Assembly: GCA_033398695.1 (NCBI GenBank)
Contig: CM065812.1
Span: forward strand, 141,056,858-141,120,857
Source of the DNA: Orobanche coerulescens
Taxonomy: Eukaryota > Streptophyta > Magnoliopsida > Lamiales > Orobanchaceae
Length of the DNA: 64,000 nt
Reading direction: 5' to 3'
A program made the position numbers and the translations under genes. This document shows, piece after piece, positions 37,061 through 49,016 of the stretch. The notes below the pieces were generated by a model that worked only from the letters and a program-made list of their open reading frames with translations, was not told the origin of the DNA and made no database searches. Within the stretch, counting starts at the first letter, position 1. Each line of letters starts with the position of its first letter.

Positions 37061-38347
37061 GGCTTCGGGCCATTGTGATGATTGACAGTTTTGGCTGAGT
37101 AACTTTCAGGTGATTGTGATATTTGGCATCTTCGGCTGAGCGACTTTCAGGCCTTTGTGATGTCTTGGTATTTTCGTTGGAGCCTTCGGGCATCGTGATT
37201 CATATTTAATTCATTTTTGGTTTGGTTCATCTTCGTGTAAATCATTGTGGTGTTCTATATCGATGATTCGTCGTTGGGCACTTATGTCTTAACCTGTTGA
37301 TCAGGTATTAATCATATGCCGTGGGCATAGTGTTTCACGAATGCTCAGTTCTTACCTTGGTTTGTGAGAATCTCGTATTACCATTGTTGCACTGTTCATT
37401 CTGCCTTTGGATGCATATCATGTTATACACGTATTTGATGTTCATTTATCTGGATGATTGACCCCGTGGGGGCGGAACATGTTTTCATGTTTCAAGTGCT
37501 TGCAAGGAGAGAGTTGAGACACAAGGGCATGACGATGGCGACAAGGCATTCGAGCAATACTAGTCCTGAGTTGTTTGGTATTCATCTTGGTCAGCCAGTG
37601 GAGTGTTCTCCAGTTGTCAATCGATGTTATGTATTACCAGAGCAAGGCTCGTGGGTGTTTTTGTATTTTCATTTTTGGCCATGTAGGCCTATCATTGTCG
37701 TTGAAATTCCTCATCGGAGCATTGTGTCGGTTATCATAATAAGGACTGTGGTTTCCCTTGTTGGTTAATTTGATGTATTTTAGTCGTGTTCGCCTGGTGG
37801 ATCTCTTGGTGTAGGGTCCACGACACTGTAATGACCCAATGGGATTTGGGGGTGTTACAGAAGATGGTATTAGAGAGTTGGATTGTGAGATACCCTGATA
37901 TGTGAGTTATGTGGCTCTACCGACGCGGTAGTAGTGGGACTGTCAGGTTATGACAATCTGGGCAGTCGTGTTTTGTGAGTCATGATATTTTTCCGACTAC
38001 ATGAGTTATTCATTCATTGAGTCATCGTCAGTGAAGATTAGTATCGCAAGACCTCGAATCTTCGTATGACCTGTGTAAGGACTCGATTCTATTTTATGTT
38101 CATACATTCATTATGTCATTGATTATACATGTTTTGTTGAAACTTGTATGTGACCTTTGTGCTAAGATTGATTCATGATTATTTGTTTTGGAGTATGTGG
38201 GCTATGTGTTGGCTATGAATATCATGATTGATGTGATTGTTTATATGTTGAGTATGTATACTCGTGTTTGGATATTGACTCAGCATTCTGGATTGGCTGT
38301 TGAGGCGTATTTGAACTATGTTAATGATCGGACGTTATTTTTTCAGT

Positions 38348-39304
38348 ATGGAAAGAGGAATCCGAGGACGTGGTGGAGGGGGTAAAGGACGCAAAGTGAG
38401 CCAAAACCCAGAATCTCATATTTATGCGCGTACAAATGCTGAGATGGATCAGAGTTCAGCCGGTGGTGTTACCTACGCGACTGATCCTCCTTCGGGACGT
38501 CAAACTCGAGAAGTCGATCAGACTGAGATTAGACACGTCGACCCTTTCTTGCTTATGAGTGGCATGATGGCCCAGATGACTCAGATGATGGCGATATCTC
38601 TGATCAGAGGCCGCCTACTTTTTCGAGTTCATCGGAACCAACTAATATTGTTCATTGGATTGAACATTTTGGTAAAATCTTCGACATGGTTCAGTTTCCA
38701 TAAGAAGTAAGGTGACAGTAGCGGCTTACTACTTGAGTAAGGGTGCTTATACTTGGTGGATTTCTGTGAAACCCACCGATTGTGATTATGTTTGGAGCGA
38801 GTTGAAGACTCTCATGCTGGAGATGTATCGCCCGGCTCCACTTCGTGAAGCCAAGATATCTGAGGTTTTGAACCCCAAATCCGTTGAGGACGAGGGTGTT
38901 ATTGTCATTGCTGAGAAGTTTCAGGGACTTCTTCGGTTTGCTTCATCTGTTATCCGTACTGAGGCGGATAAGATCAAGTATTTTAGCAAGAGGCTAAACC
39001 CGCAGTTGAGGATGCAGTTGTTCAATCACAATTGTAATTCACTTAGTCAGTTCATAGAGAAGGCTCTTGGAGCAGAGCTTTTGATCAAGGAGCTTACTCG
39101 GAAGCACCCTTCATCTTCTTCGGGTGGGAGGACTAGGATGCCGATTCGTTTAGAGGGACAATGGGCTCCGACATCCAAGAGGTCATTTTCTAGTCGTCTT
39201 GGTGCTGGGAAAGCATCTTCCTCTCAGACAACGAGTTCGACTATTGTTTGCTTTAACTGTGATTCAGCAGGACACGTTAGTACTCGGTGTATGGTTTCAG
39301 CTAT
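38348..39304 (+). pseudogene. G gag, copy 1, truncated
   Basis: ATG at 38348-38350 lies one base after TTATTTTTTCAG. The N terminus RGIRGRGGGGKGRK matches F. A deletion relative to F fuses the Met-rich segment to the RPPTF region out of frame, then stops occur near 38700. The gag domain resumes in the frame from 38712 (YYLSKGAYTWWISVKPTD). The first knuckle CFNCDSAGHVSTRC is intact. The second knuckle is lost because the H join falls right after it. Confidence 0.88.
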
Positions 39305-39438
39305 CGTACTTTTGATATTGGATATATCGTATGATGATGTTATTGGATTCAGTACATGTATTCAGTATGCAGTATGTTCGTATTTTGATATGTCGAGACG
39401 GACGAGGAGAATTGGAAAATGGCTAAGTATAGCCTGAT

Positions 39439-39929
39439 TAACGCGCGCTAATGTTCAAGTATAGCGCACGCTATCGTTCATGGTTAGCGCACGCTAGAGG
39501 TGGAATGTAGCGCATGCTAAATGCAGTCAGATCGGAAGGAATCTGCGTGTGGACCCGGCTGCTTTCGGCGCACGTTCTCATAAGTCAACGGTTGTTGTCC
39601 TGAAGTATTAGCGCACGCTAAAGCATGAGGCTTAGCGCACGCTAATTGTAGATCGGTCAAAGGGAATCTTATCCTTCTTAGATCGGCATGTGGGGCCCAT
39701 GCGGTACGTAGACTGTAGCAAGTCAACTAATATTAGCGCACGCTAAATGTAAGGACTTGCGTACGCTAAACAGTGTGAAATACGTACGCTAATGCATGGG
39801 CATTACGTACGTAAGCTCATGTTTGAGGCAAGACAGTGGCCTCTGGGCTGCGATAGCGCACGCTAACAAAGTCGGTTAGCGCACGCTAAGGCCGTAGCGC
39901 ACGCCAAACATAAGGTTTAGCGCACGCTA
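39439..39929 (+). promoter_or_regulatory. Main palindrome array of H 5' LTR
   Basis: Motif starts: 39439, 39462, 39485, 39508 (all 23 apart); 39609, 39633; 39734, 39757, 39780, 39803 (all 23 apart); 39854, 39877, 39895, 39918 (23, 18, 23). TATAAAAA follows at 39941. Confidence 0.85.
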
Positions 39930-40833
39930 GTAATACACTTTATAAAAAGGGGACAGACTTGTGTTATGAAGCATTCTCGTCCATTTCTTTCCTTTCACTC
40001 GATAGAGAGAGCTTTGGGAGGTACTTGAGTTCCTAAAACACTCTGAGATGATGATCTTTAACGAGATTAAGATGGATAGCATGGATTCAAAGCTTTGTTC
40101 TTGAAATTATTAATGAGTCTTGGAATGGAGTTCATAGAGAGAGTCTTGAGGTTCGAAATACTGGATTATGATGGAGTTAAGCATCCTTATCAACATTTGG
40201 AGCTTGGAAATGATTGGGAACGGATTCAACCTTGATAATCCATCCTTTTCTTCAAAGAGGTAATTAATCTTCACTTTGGATTTCGTTTTGGGGATTGAAT
40301 ATTGGTGTTCTTGAGTTGATACTTATCATATTAATGAGTTGATAAGTATGATTTCGAGATGGCTTCCCATGTAACGTTGATGTTATTGTTGGTATGCGGA
40401 TATTGATATGTTTTGTATGGTTTTGAATGGTGTTCAGGAGATATGTCGATTTATGTCTCCCTTCATTTCGGATTTGATGTTAAGATGATATACGGATATA
40501 TATGACTTAGGTGATTAATTACATGTTAGCATATCGGATTATGATGGTTTTCATGAACGTGATTATGGAATCATGGTACTGTTAGTGTTCTTGGTATATA
40601 TATCATCAAAGAGGAAGGATATATGTTGGTTTGATTATTAACATGGATAATATAATTGAAACTAAACATTATGTTGATTGTAGTGATTGAGTTCGTATGA
40701 TAAGATATGGATCATGATGATGAGTTTTGATCTGGAAAGTTATTGTTAATCTTGGAGTAAGATTTCCTTTTCATTCGAATTCGTAGTCGCAAGGTGTTAG
40801 TTGATGCTTGGAATGCATGCCACTGTACAGCAT

Positions 40834-40915
40834 TAGCGCACGCTAAGCTTACTGGATAGCGCACGCTAACGGGAACAATTTAGCGCACGCTACGTTATGC
40901 GTTTAACGCGCGCTA
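40834..40915 (+). promoter_or_regulatory. Second, downstream palindrome quartet in H 5' LTR
   Basis: Motif starts 40834, 40857, 40881, 40904 (steps 23, 24, 23), about 0.9 kb downstream of the TATA box and so inside transcribed sequence. Confidence 0.8.
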
Positions 40916-42349
40916 AGTAGGCAGACAGCGTAGTATTTTCGTGTTGTGATTATGAATTCGTGATGGGTTGAATTGGATTGTTTAAGACTGTGTTTAATCG
41001 AGATATTGTGGAACTGTTGGGTTATTGATCGGTTATTGATTGATAATTATGATTTATCGGATTTCGGCTTGTATTGTTGATATGAGTTCGTAATTGTTTG
41101 AGTTGTATTGTTCGGTTTTGTAAATGATCGAGGTATTGTTGAACGGTTGAGTTTGATTGGTTGGTTATACCGGTTATTGATTATTATCGGATGTGTTGTC
41201 ATTTGATTATTGCATTAGGTCGCGATAATTGAGCGTTGATTATGGCCGTTGTGTTGCGGTCAAGGTTGGAGAGTTCGTAGGTTGCTTTTGGTCGGGGCTG
41301 AGGAGCTCGGAGACGAAGGCAATGGATTCTGGTAACAGCTTCGTGGTATCGGTATCGAGGCAAGTTTATACTTGTTCAGTTTATAATATTTGATGAATGA
41401 TTTCGTTTTCATTTCATTTATAATTCGTAGCAATGTTGTTAGAAAGGTAAGTTGTCGGTTAATGAGTTGTATATCGTGCTCTGGTTTGTATTAAATCATA
41501 AGGTATATGATTTAATTATGTTCAAGGAATACATGTGTTATCTTTGGTCAAGGGTATAGTATATTGGATATCGAGGATAATTATCGCGATGACATAAGTA
41601 TCGGGATAAATATTTATTGGTATTGAATGGATGGTACCTTATTTGAGATTATTCGTATAACTGTGTATTCATTCAGGGATGTTGGTTCGTGGAAAGGATA
41701 TTGTCTTCGGCTTGAGGTAATTCCAGTATTGTTCAGTTACGAGGATAATTGTTTTGAGGAATTATTGTATATGTTATATGTTGATTCCGATTGATTATTT
41801 CGTTGAGGGATGATGATCCCAGGGCTGATTGTATTGAGATCGTTGATCGTGTTGATCATTTGTCGGGGATGATGATCCCAGGATTGTTGTTTTGGGTATT
41901 GATTATTCTTGTCGACTTTTCATTGCCAGTCTGTTGTTGTTCACTCCGGTGAGTCTTTTGATCCTTATTGGATATGTGATTTATTGAATTCATAGTCATG
42001 TTGCATCGTTACATATCTGGTATCATATCTGCGTTCCGATTGGTTATTGTGTAGGATTTTTAGCTGGGCACACTATGGTTATGTGTTGATATTATTCCGC
42101 ATTGAACCGTGCACACGAGACGTAGTTTCGTGAGGCTAATTAGGTACAATACCACACGTGTACTTGATCGATACCCGGGGTGGCTTGTGCACGGACACAT
42201 TTCCGGATCGGGCGTACTGTGATGTCCATCTTTGAGCCGTATATTTTTGTCGTTTCATAGTCCATAGTATTGGATGTGTTCGACGGTTTGCGACTGGTTG
42301 TTCATACGCCCGAGGGGTATGTTCGACAGTCAAAGTTATTTCTTTGAGA

Positions 42350-42620
42350 TCCGTTATTGTTGATCATTTGGAGTCTACCTTGTTGAGGGTATTCTCGGTT
42401 ATTGTTGGTCCTTTGTTGATCATTTGGAGTTTATCTCGTTGAGGGAATTCTCGGTTATTGTTGGTCCTTTGTTGATCATTTGGAGTTTACCTCGTTGAGG
42501 GAATTCTCGGTTATTGTTGATCTTTGTTGATCGTGTTTGGAGTTTACCATGTCGAGGGTATTCTCGGTTATTGTTGATCCTTGTCGATCGTATTGGAATT
42601 CGTCATGTTGATGATAATTT
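42350..42620 (+). repeat. 57-bp tandem repeats in H 5' LTR
   Basis: About five units containing GTTGATCATTTGGAGTTTAC and CTCGTTGAGGGAATTCTCGG, diverging toward the right end. Confidence 0.85.
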
Positions 42621-43632
42621 CAGTTGTACTTTGACCTTAGGTTGGTCATATTGGAACTCATCATATCGATGATATTCTCAGTGATGTATTGGTTGATCAT
42701 TGTTATTAATTGTATGAGCATTCGTACTGTACGTCGATGTTCGGGATTTGTTATCATTATCATGTGGTAGTTGATCTACAGATATGTTGTGTATTATTGG
42801 TTTATCTAGGTTGAGATTTGATTGTGTAATCCGGCGGACAGGATTTGGCACAGATTGGATTATTTTCGCACTTATGAGTTATGAGGACGATTTGAGGACA
42901 CTTGGTATTGTTTGAATACGACAAGATAATTGTTGTTGAGTTCTTTTCGTCATTTGAGAATGCGAAATGTGAATTATGGTAAGGATCTATTTGGTATGGA
43001 TTGCCATGGATTGGTAAGGTTATGACGGTAAGTTTACATTGGTAGTATTCTTACAGTATTATTACATTGGTATGTAATTATTTATGATGATGTGATCGTT
43101 ATCATTATCGAGTATTGTGGTTGACCCCGTCGTGGGCTTTATTTTTAGGTACTCGGAGATCGAGCTAGTAGCGGTCGTGAAGGGATGATCTTCCCGATGT
43201 GATACTGGCGGTGGCATGTTTTGGAGTATCGAGTATTTCTTTCTCGTTATTCATTTCACGCAAATGTGTATTTTGAATCGTGTTTTTATCCGCTGCGTGT
43301 GGATATTTTCAAAATAGCCTGTTGGACATTTTACGAACTTGGGTTATTTTCGTCAAACTCTTTTTCCCAAATTATTTTATCGGTACGTTTAAGTGGTAGC
43401 TTAACGTACATTTTGAACTATCGAGAATTGACACTTCGCCTTGTATTTTCAAATGGTATTTTATGACGGTATTTGAGAACTATGCTTTTGAAAATATTTG
43501 AGTATTTAAAATATTACCGTCATCAGCCTTTTGGCGTTTTTGAATTGGTTTTGTAAACGATTTTTAGCCTGGTGGGTTCCGGCGCGGGACCCACGGCGCT
43601 GTAATATCCCGGATGGATTTGGGGGTGTTACA

Positions 43633-44024
43633 GAAGATGATATCGGAGCTTGGGTTTTGTGAAACCCGGGCGTGTGTGTTATGTGGCTCTACCGGGACGG
43701 TAGTAGCGTGACTTTTGAAAATGATTTTTTTTTTCTGACTTTTGAGTCAAACCGATTTTGGAGTTTCCAAAATTTTTGAGATATTTTCCAATTGTTATTT
43801 GTGATATTGGCATGTGTTGGTATTGTTTTGAGACTTCGTGTGGGAGTCGTGTGCTAGTATCACGGGAGATCATCGGCTTCACGCACCTGTAAGTATATTG
43901 GTGCGGTTATTCGCTTGTGGCGACACTTGATTGTTTTGTGATGAGTTGGAAAGTTTTGGATATATCTGTTGTTGGTGGCAGGTTGCAAGTTTCGAGGACG
44001 AAACTTATTTTAAGGGGGGTAGTA
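43633..44024 (+). other. H interior: PBS and polypurine tract only
   Basis: Begins GAAGATGATATCGGAGC, a variant PBS, and ends CGAGGACGAAACTTATTTTA plus AGGGGGGTAGTA before the next LTR. The middle shares CTAGTATCACGGGAGATC with the start of the C interior. No open frame of note. Confidence 0.88.
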
Positions 44025-44337
44025 TGTAATACCCGAATTTTCAGTATGAATTTTTCGCGTTATTTTATCTAAGATATACTGGATGGCTTGGTGTCTATAC
44101 AGTATGGATAAAATAAATTGAGAACTGAGATAGCTGTATTTGTACTCGTATAACTGTCGTAGTGGTTCGACAATTATTTTGAGGATACCGTGTATCAGGT
44201 TATCGTACTTTTGATATTGGATATATCGTATGATGATATTATTGGATTCAGTACATGTATTCACTATGCAGTATGTTCGTATTTTGATATGTCGAGACGG
44301 ACGAGGAGAATTGGAAAATGGCTAAGTATAGCCTGAT

Positions 44338-44800
44338 TAGCGCGCGCTAATGTTCAAGTATAGCGCACGCTATCGTTCATGGTTAGCGCACGCTAGAGGT
44401 AGAATGTAGCGCACGCTAAATGCAGTCAGATCGGAAGGAATCTGCGTGTGGACCCGGCTGCTTTCGGCGCACGTTCTCGTAAGTCAACGGTTGTTGTCCT
44501 GAAGTATTAGCGCGCGCTAAAGCATGAGGCTTAGCGCATGCTAATTGTAGATCGGTCAAAGGTAATCTTATCCTTGTTAGATCGGCATGTGGGGCACCTA
44601 ATATTAGCGCACGCTAAATGTAAGGACTTGCGTACGCTAAACAGTGTAAAATACGTACGCTAATGCATGGGCATTACGTACGTAAGCTCATGTTTGAGGC
44701 AAGACAGTGGCCTCTGGGCTGCGATAGCGCACGCTAACAAAGTCGGTTAGCGCACGCTAAGGCCGTAGCGCACGCCAAACATAAGGTTTAGCGCACGCTA
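44338..44800 (+). promoter_or_regulatory. Main palindrome array of H 3' LTR
   Basis: Same arrangement as 39439-39929. The TATA-proximal quartet starts at 44725, 44748, 44766 and 44789 (23, 18, 23). Confidence 0.83.
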
Positions 44801-45704
44801 GTAATACACTTTATAAAAAGGGGACACACTTGTGTTATGAAGCATTCTCGTCCATTTCTTTCCTTTCACTCGATAGAGAGAGCTTTGGGAGGTACTTGAG
44901 TTCCTAAAACACTCTGAGATGATGATCTTTAACGAGATTAAGATGGAGAGCATGGATTCAAAGCTTTGTTCTTGAAATTATTAATGAGCCTTGGAATGGA
45001 GTTCATAGAGAGAGTCTTGAGGTTCCAGATACTGGATTATGATGGAGTTAAGCGTCCTTATCAACATTTGGAGCTTGGAAATGATTGGGAACGGATTCAA
45101 CCTTGATAATCCATCCTTTTCTTCAAAGAGGAAATTAATCTTCACTTTGGATTTCGTTTTGGGGATTGAATATTGGTGTTCTTGAGTTGATACTTATCAT
45201 ATTAATGAGTTGATAAGTATGATTTCGAGATGGCTTCCCGGGTAATGTTGATGTTATTGTTGGTATGCGGATATTGATATGTTTTGTATGGCTTTGAATG
45301 GTGTTCAGGAGATATGTCGATTTATGTCTCCCTTCATTTCGGATTTGATGTTAAGATGATATACGAATATATATGACTTAGGTGATTAATTACATGTTAG
45401 CATATCGGATTATGATGGTTGTCATGAACGTGATTATAGAATCATGGTACTTTTAGTGTTCTTGGTATATGTATCATCAAAGAGGAAGGATATATGTTGG
45501 TTTGATTATTAACATGGATAAGATAATTGAAACTAAACATTATGTTGATTGTAGTGATTGAGTTCGTATGATAAGATATGGATCATGATGATGGGTTTTG
45601 ATTTGGAAAGTTATTGTTAATCTTGGAGTAAGATTTCCTTTTCATTCGAATTCGTAGTCGCAAGGTGTTAGTCGATGCTTGGAATGCATGCCACTGTACA
45701 GCAT

Positions 45705-45786
45705 TAGCGCACGCTAAGCTTACTGGATAGCGCACGCTAACGGGAACAACTTAGCGCACGCTACGTTATACGTTTAACGCGCGCTA
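45705..45786 (+). promoter_or_regulatory. Downstream palindrome quartet in H 3' LTR
   Basis: Counterpart of 40834-40915, starting at 45705 with the same steps. Confidence 0.78.
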
Positions 45787-47219
45787 AGTAGGCAGACAGC
45801 GTAGTATTTTCGTGTTGTGATTATGAATTCGTGATGGGTTGAATTGGATTGTTTAAGACTGTGTTTAATCGAGATATTGTGGAACTGTTGGGTTACTGAT
45901 CGGTTATTGATTGATAATTATGATTTATCGGATTTCGGCTTGTATTGTTGATATGAGTTCGTAATTGTTTGAGTTGTATTGTTCGGTTTTGTAAATGATC
46001 GAGGTATTGTTGAACCATTGAGTTTGATTGGTTGGTTATACCGGTTATTGATTAATATCGGATGTGTTGTCATTTGATTATTGCATTAGGTCGCGATAAT
46101 TGAGCGTTGATTATGGCCGTTGTGTTGTGTTCAAGGTTGGAGAGTTCGTAGGTTGCTTTTGGTCGGGGCTGAGGAGCTCGGAGATGAAGGCAATGGATTC
46201 TGGTAACAGCTTCGTGGTATCGGTATCGAGGCAAGTGTATACTTGTTCAGTTTATAATATTTGATGAATGGTTTCGTTTTCATTTCATTTATAATTCGTA
46301 TAGCAATGTTGTTAGAAAGGTAAGTTGTCGGTTAATGAGTTGTATATCGTGCTCTGGTTTGTATTAAATCATAAGGTATATGATTTAATTGTGTTCAATG
46401 AATACGTGTGTTATCTTTGGTCAAGGGTATAGTATATTGGATATCGAGGATAATTATCGCGATGACATAAGTATCGGGATAAAGATTTATTGGTATTGAA
46501 TGGATGGTACCTTATTTGAGATTATTCGTATAACTGTGTATTCATTCAAGGATGTTGGTTCGTGGAAAGGGTATTGTCTTCGCCTTGAGGTAATTCCAGT
46601 ATTGTTCAGTTACGAGGATAATTGTTTTGAGGAATTATTGTATATGTTATATGTTGATTCCGATTGATTATTTCGTTGAGGGATGATGATCCCAGGGCTG
46701 ATTGTATTGAGATCGTTGATCATGTTTATCATTTGTCGGGGATGATGATCCCAGGATTGTTGTTTTGGGTATTGATTAGTCTTGTCGACTTTTCATTGCC
46801 AGTCTGTTGTTGTTCACTTCGGTGAGTCTTTTGATCCTTATTGGATATGTGATTTATTGAATTCGTTGTCATGTTGCATCGTTACATATCTGGAATCATA
46901 TCTGCGTTCCGATTGGTTATTGTGTAGGATTTTTAGCTGGGCACACTATGGTTATGTGTTGATATTATTCCGCATTAAACCGTGCACACGAGACGTAGTT
47001 TCGTGAGGCTAATTAGGTACAAGACCACACGTGTATTTGATCGATACCCGGGGTGGCTTGTGCACGGACACATTTCCGGATCGGGCGTACTGTGATGTCC
47101 ATCTTTGAGCCGTATATTTTTGTCGTTTCATAGTCCATAGTATTGGATGTGTTCGACGGTTTGCGACTGGTTGTTCATACGCCCGAGGGGTATGTTCGAC
47201 AGTCAAAGTTATTTCTTTG

Positions 47220-47500
47220 AGATCCGTTATTGTTGATCATTTGGAGTCTACCTCCTGAGGGTATTCTCGATTATTGTTGGTCCTTTGTTGATCATTTGGA
47301 GTTTATCTCGTTGAGAGAATTCTCGGTTATTGTTGGTCCTTTGTTGATCATTTGGAGTTTACCTCGTTGAGGGAATTCTCAGTTATTGTTGATCTTTGTT
47401 GATCGTGTTTGGAGTTTACCATGTCGAGGGTATTCTCGGTTATTGTTGATCCTTGTCGATCGTATTGGAATTCGTCATGTTGATGATAATTTCGGTTGTA
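47220..47500 (+). repeat. 57-bp tandem repeats in H 3' LTR
   Basis: Same repeat family and unit order as 42350-42620, with small indels in the first unit. Confidence 0.85.
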
Positions 47501-48509
47501 CTTTGACCTTAGGTTGGTCATATTGGAACTCATCATATCGATGATATTCTCAGTGATGTATTGGTTGATCATTGTTATTAATTGTATGAGCATTCGGATT
47601 GTACGTCGATGTTCGGGATTTGTTATCATTATCATGTGGTAGTTGATCTACAGATATGTTGTGTATTATTGGTTTATCTAGGTTGAGATTTGATTGTGTA
47701 ATCCGGCGGACAGGATTTGGCACAGATTCGATTATTTTCGCACTTATGAGTTATGAGGACGATTTGAGGACACTTGGTATTGTTTGAATACAGTACAGTA
47801 TAATTGTTGTTGAGTTCTTTTCGTCATTTGAGAATGCGAAATGTGAACTATGGTAAGGATCGATTTGGTATGGATTGCCATGGATTGGTAAGGTTATGAC
47901 GGTAAGTTTACATTGGTAGTATTCTTACAGTATTATTACATTGGTATGTAATTATTTATGATGATGTGATCGTTATCATTATCGAGTATTGTGGTTGACC
48001 CCGTCGTGGGCTTTATTTTTAGGTACTCGGAGATCGAGCTAGTAGCGGTCGTGAAGAGATGAGCTTTCCGATGTGATACTGGCGGTGCCATGTTTTGGAG
48101 TATCGAGTATTTCTTTTCTGGTTATTCATTTCCGCTGCAAATGTGTATTTTGAACTGTGTTTTTATCCGCTGCGTGTGTATATTTTCAAAATAGCCTTTT
48201 GGACAATTTACGAACTTGGGTTATTTTCGTCAAACTCTTTTTCCCAAATTATTTTATCGGTACGTTTAAGTGGTAGCTTAACGTACATTTTGAACTATCG
48301 AGAATTGACACTTCGCCTTGTATTTTCAAATGGTATTTTATGACGGTATTTGAGAACTATGCTTTTGAAAATATTTGAGTATTTAAAATATTACCGTCAT
48401 CAGCCTTCTGGCGCTTTTGAATTGGTTTTGTAAACGATTTTTAGCCTGGTGGGTTCCGGCGCGGGACCCACGGCGCTGTAATATCCCGGATGGTTTTGGG
48501 GGTGTTACA

Positions 48510-49016
48510 GCGCGCCTATTGGCTCGTGGTATCGGGATTCAGCCTCTTCCGCGGCGTCGTCCCCATCTGCCACGACCTCTCAAATTTCTTTCTACACTGA
48601 AAGAACCAAATAATAATGATAACCATAAGTACAGTTCAGGATATCACCCAAAATTCATACCAAGTTAATAGCAACGAGGAATTACATATTCAAGAAAACA
48701 ATTTGTACTGAATCATTGGCACCGCGGGTATCACATACTCAATATCAGATTAAAAGCAAATCGAACCAGTTCCGATCACAAAATCAATTTAGAATTTCCT
48801 AAGAAAATCAAACAAATGAATCTTACCACATATTCTCAAATGCCAAGATCATTTCGTCATCAATATTATGCCAGTAATTAAATCAGGACTCACGAGAAAC
48901 ATACCGTATTCGATGGGTTAGGAGCTTGCACAGGTCACACGTGGCACAAAGGTTTCTTGATGCTAATTCGATTCTACAATGACTCAAAAGAAAACACACT
49001 CTCTGATACCATCTAC
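48510..49016 (-). pseudogene. E element gag start, leader and PBS
   Basis: The minus strand reads PBS (GTAGATGGTATCAGAG, following the LTR end), 0.4 kb leader, TTCTTTCAG, then an Arg/Gly-rich gag N terminus similar to B gag (9541-9626). The codon aligned with the gag start is GTA, not ATG. Gag is cut at 48510 by the end of H. This shows that E was a B-like, gag-containing family. Confidence 0.82.

Larger units (their letters stand above)
34770..37859 (+). mobile_element. G 5' LTR, copy 1
   Basis: 3090 bp, TGTTATACCCGG to GGGGTGTTACA. Palindrome array 34997-35378, TATAAATA at 35391-35398, possible donor TTCAAAG/GTAATTT at 35576/35577, the box GAGGCCAGTTTTATACTTG at about 36085, 75-bp repeated blocks at 36420-36690 and about five 36-bp units at 36842-37060. 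Confidence 0.92.
28553..39304. repeat. Segmental duplication, copy 1 (10.75 kb)
   Basis: Matches 49017-59783 in direct orientation, offset 20464 at the left edge and 20479 over the right part, about 99% identical by eye. It contains the E LTR, F gag, F 5' LTR remnant, and the G 5' LTR plus the first part of gag. Confidence 0.95.
34770..39304 (+). mobile_element. Gag-only gypsy-type element G, copy 1, truncated
   Basis: The 5' LTR (34770-37859), PBS GAAGATGGTATTAGAG and the first part of gag are present. The element is cut within the first zinc-knuckle region near 39304 by the join to H. The full version is copy 2 at 55249 onward. Confidence 0.9.
39302..43632 (+). mobile_element. H 5' LTR, 5'-truncated
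   Basis: Aligns with 44201-48509. It includes two palindrome arrays, TATAAAAA at 39941-39948, a possible donor TCAAAGAG/GTAATT near 40259, the box GAGGCAAGTTTATACTTG near 41356, the shared module 41985-42340 and about five 57-bp repeats at 42350-42620. It ends GGGGGTGTTACA. Confidence 0.9.
39302..48509 (+). mobile_element. Element H: giant LTRs around a 392-bp interior
   Basis: Two LTRs of 4331 bp (first 176 bp missing) and 4485 bp flank only 392 bp holding a PBS and a polypurine tract. LTR-LTR identity is about 98% by eye. The left edge is a non-homologous join with G gag; the right edge is a clean LTR end joined to E gag, so H probably inserted into an E element. No coding sequence is present. 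Confidence 0.88.
44025..48509 (+). mobile_element. H 3' LTR, complete
   Basis: 4485 bp from TGTAATACCCGAATT to GGGGGTGTTACA. TATAAAAA at 44812-44819. It lacks 27 bp present in the 5' LTR near 44594. Its right end touches minus-strand E gag at 48510. Confidence 0.92.
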
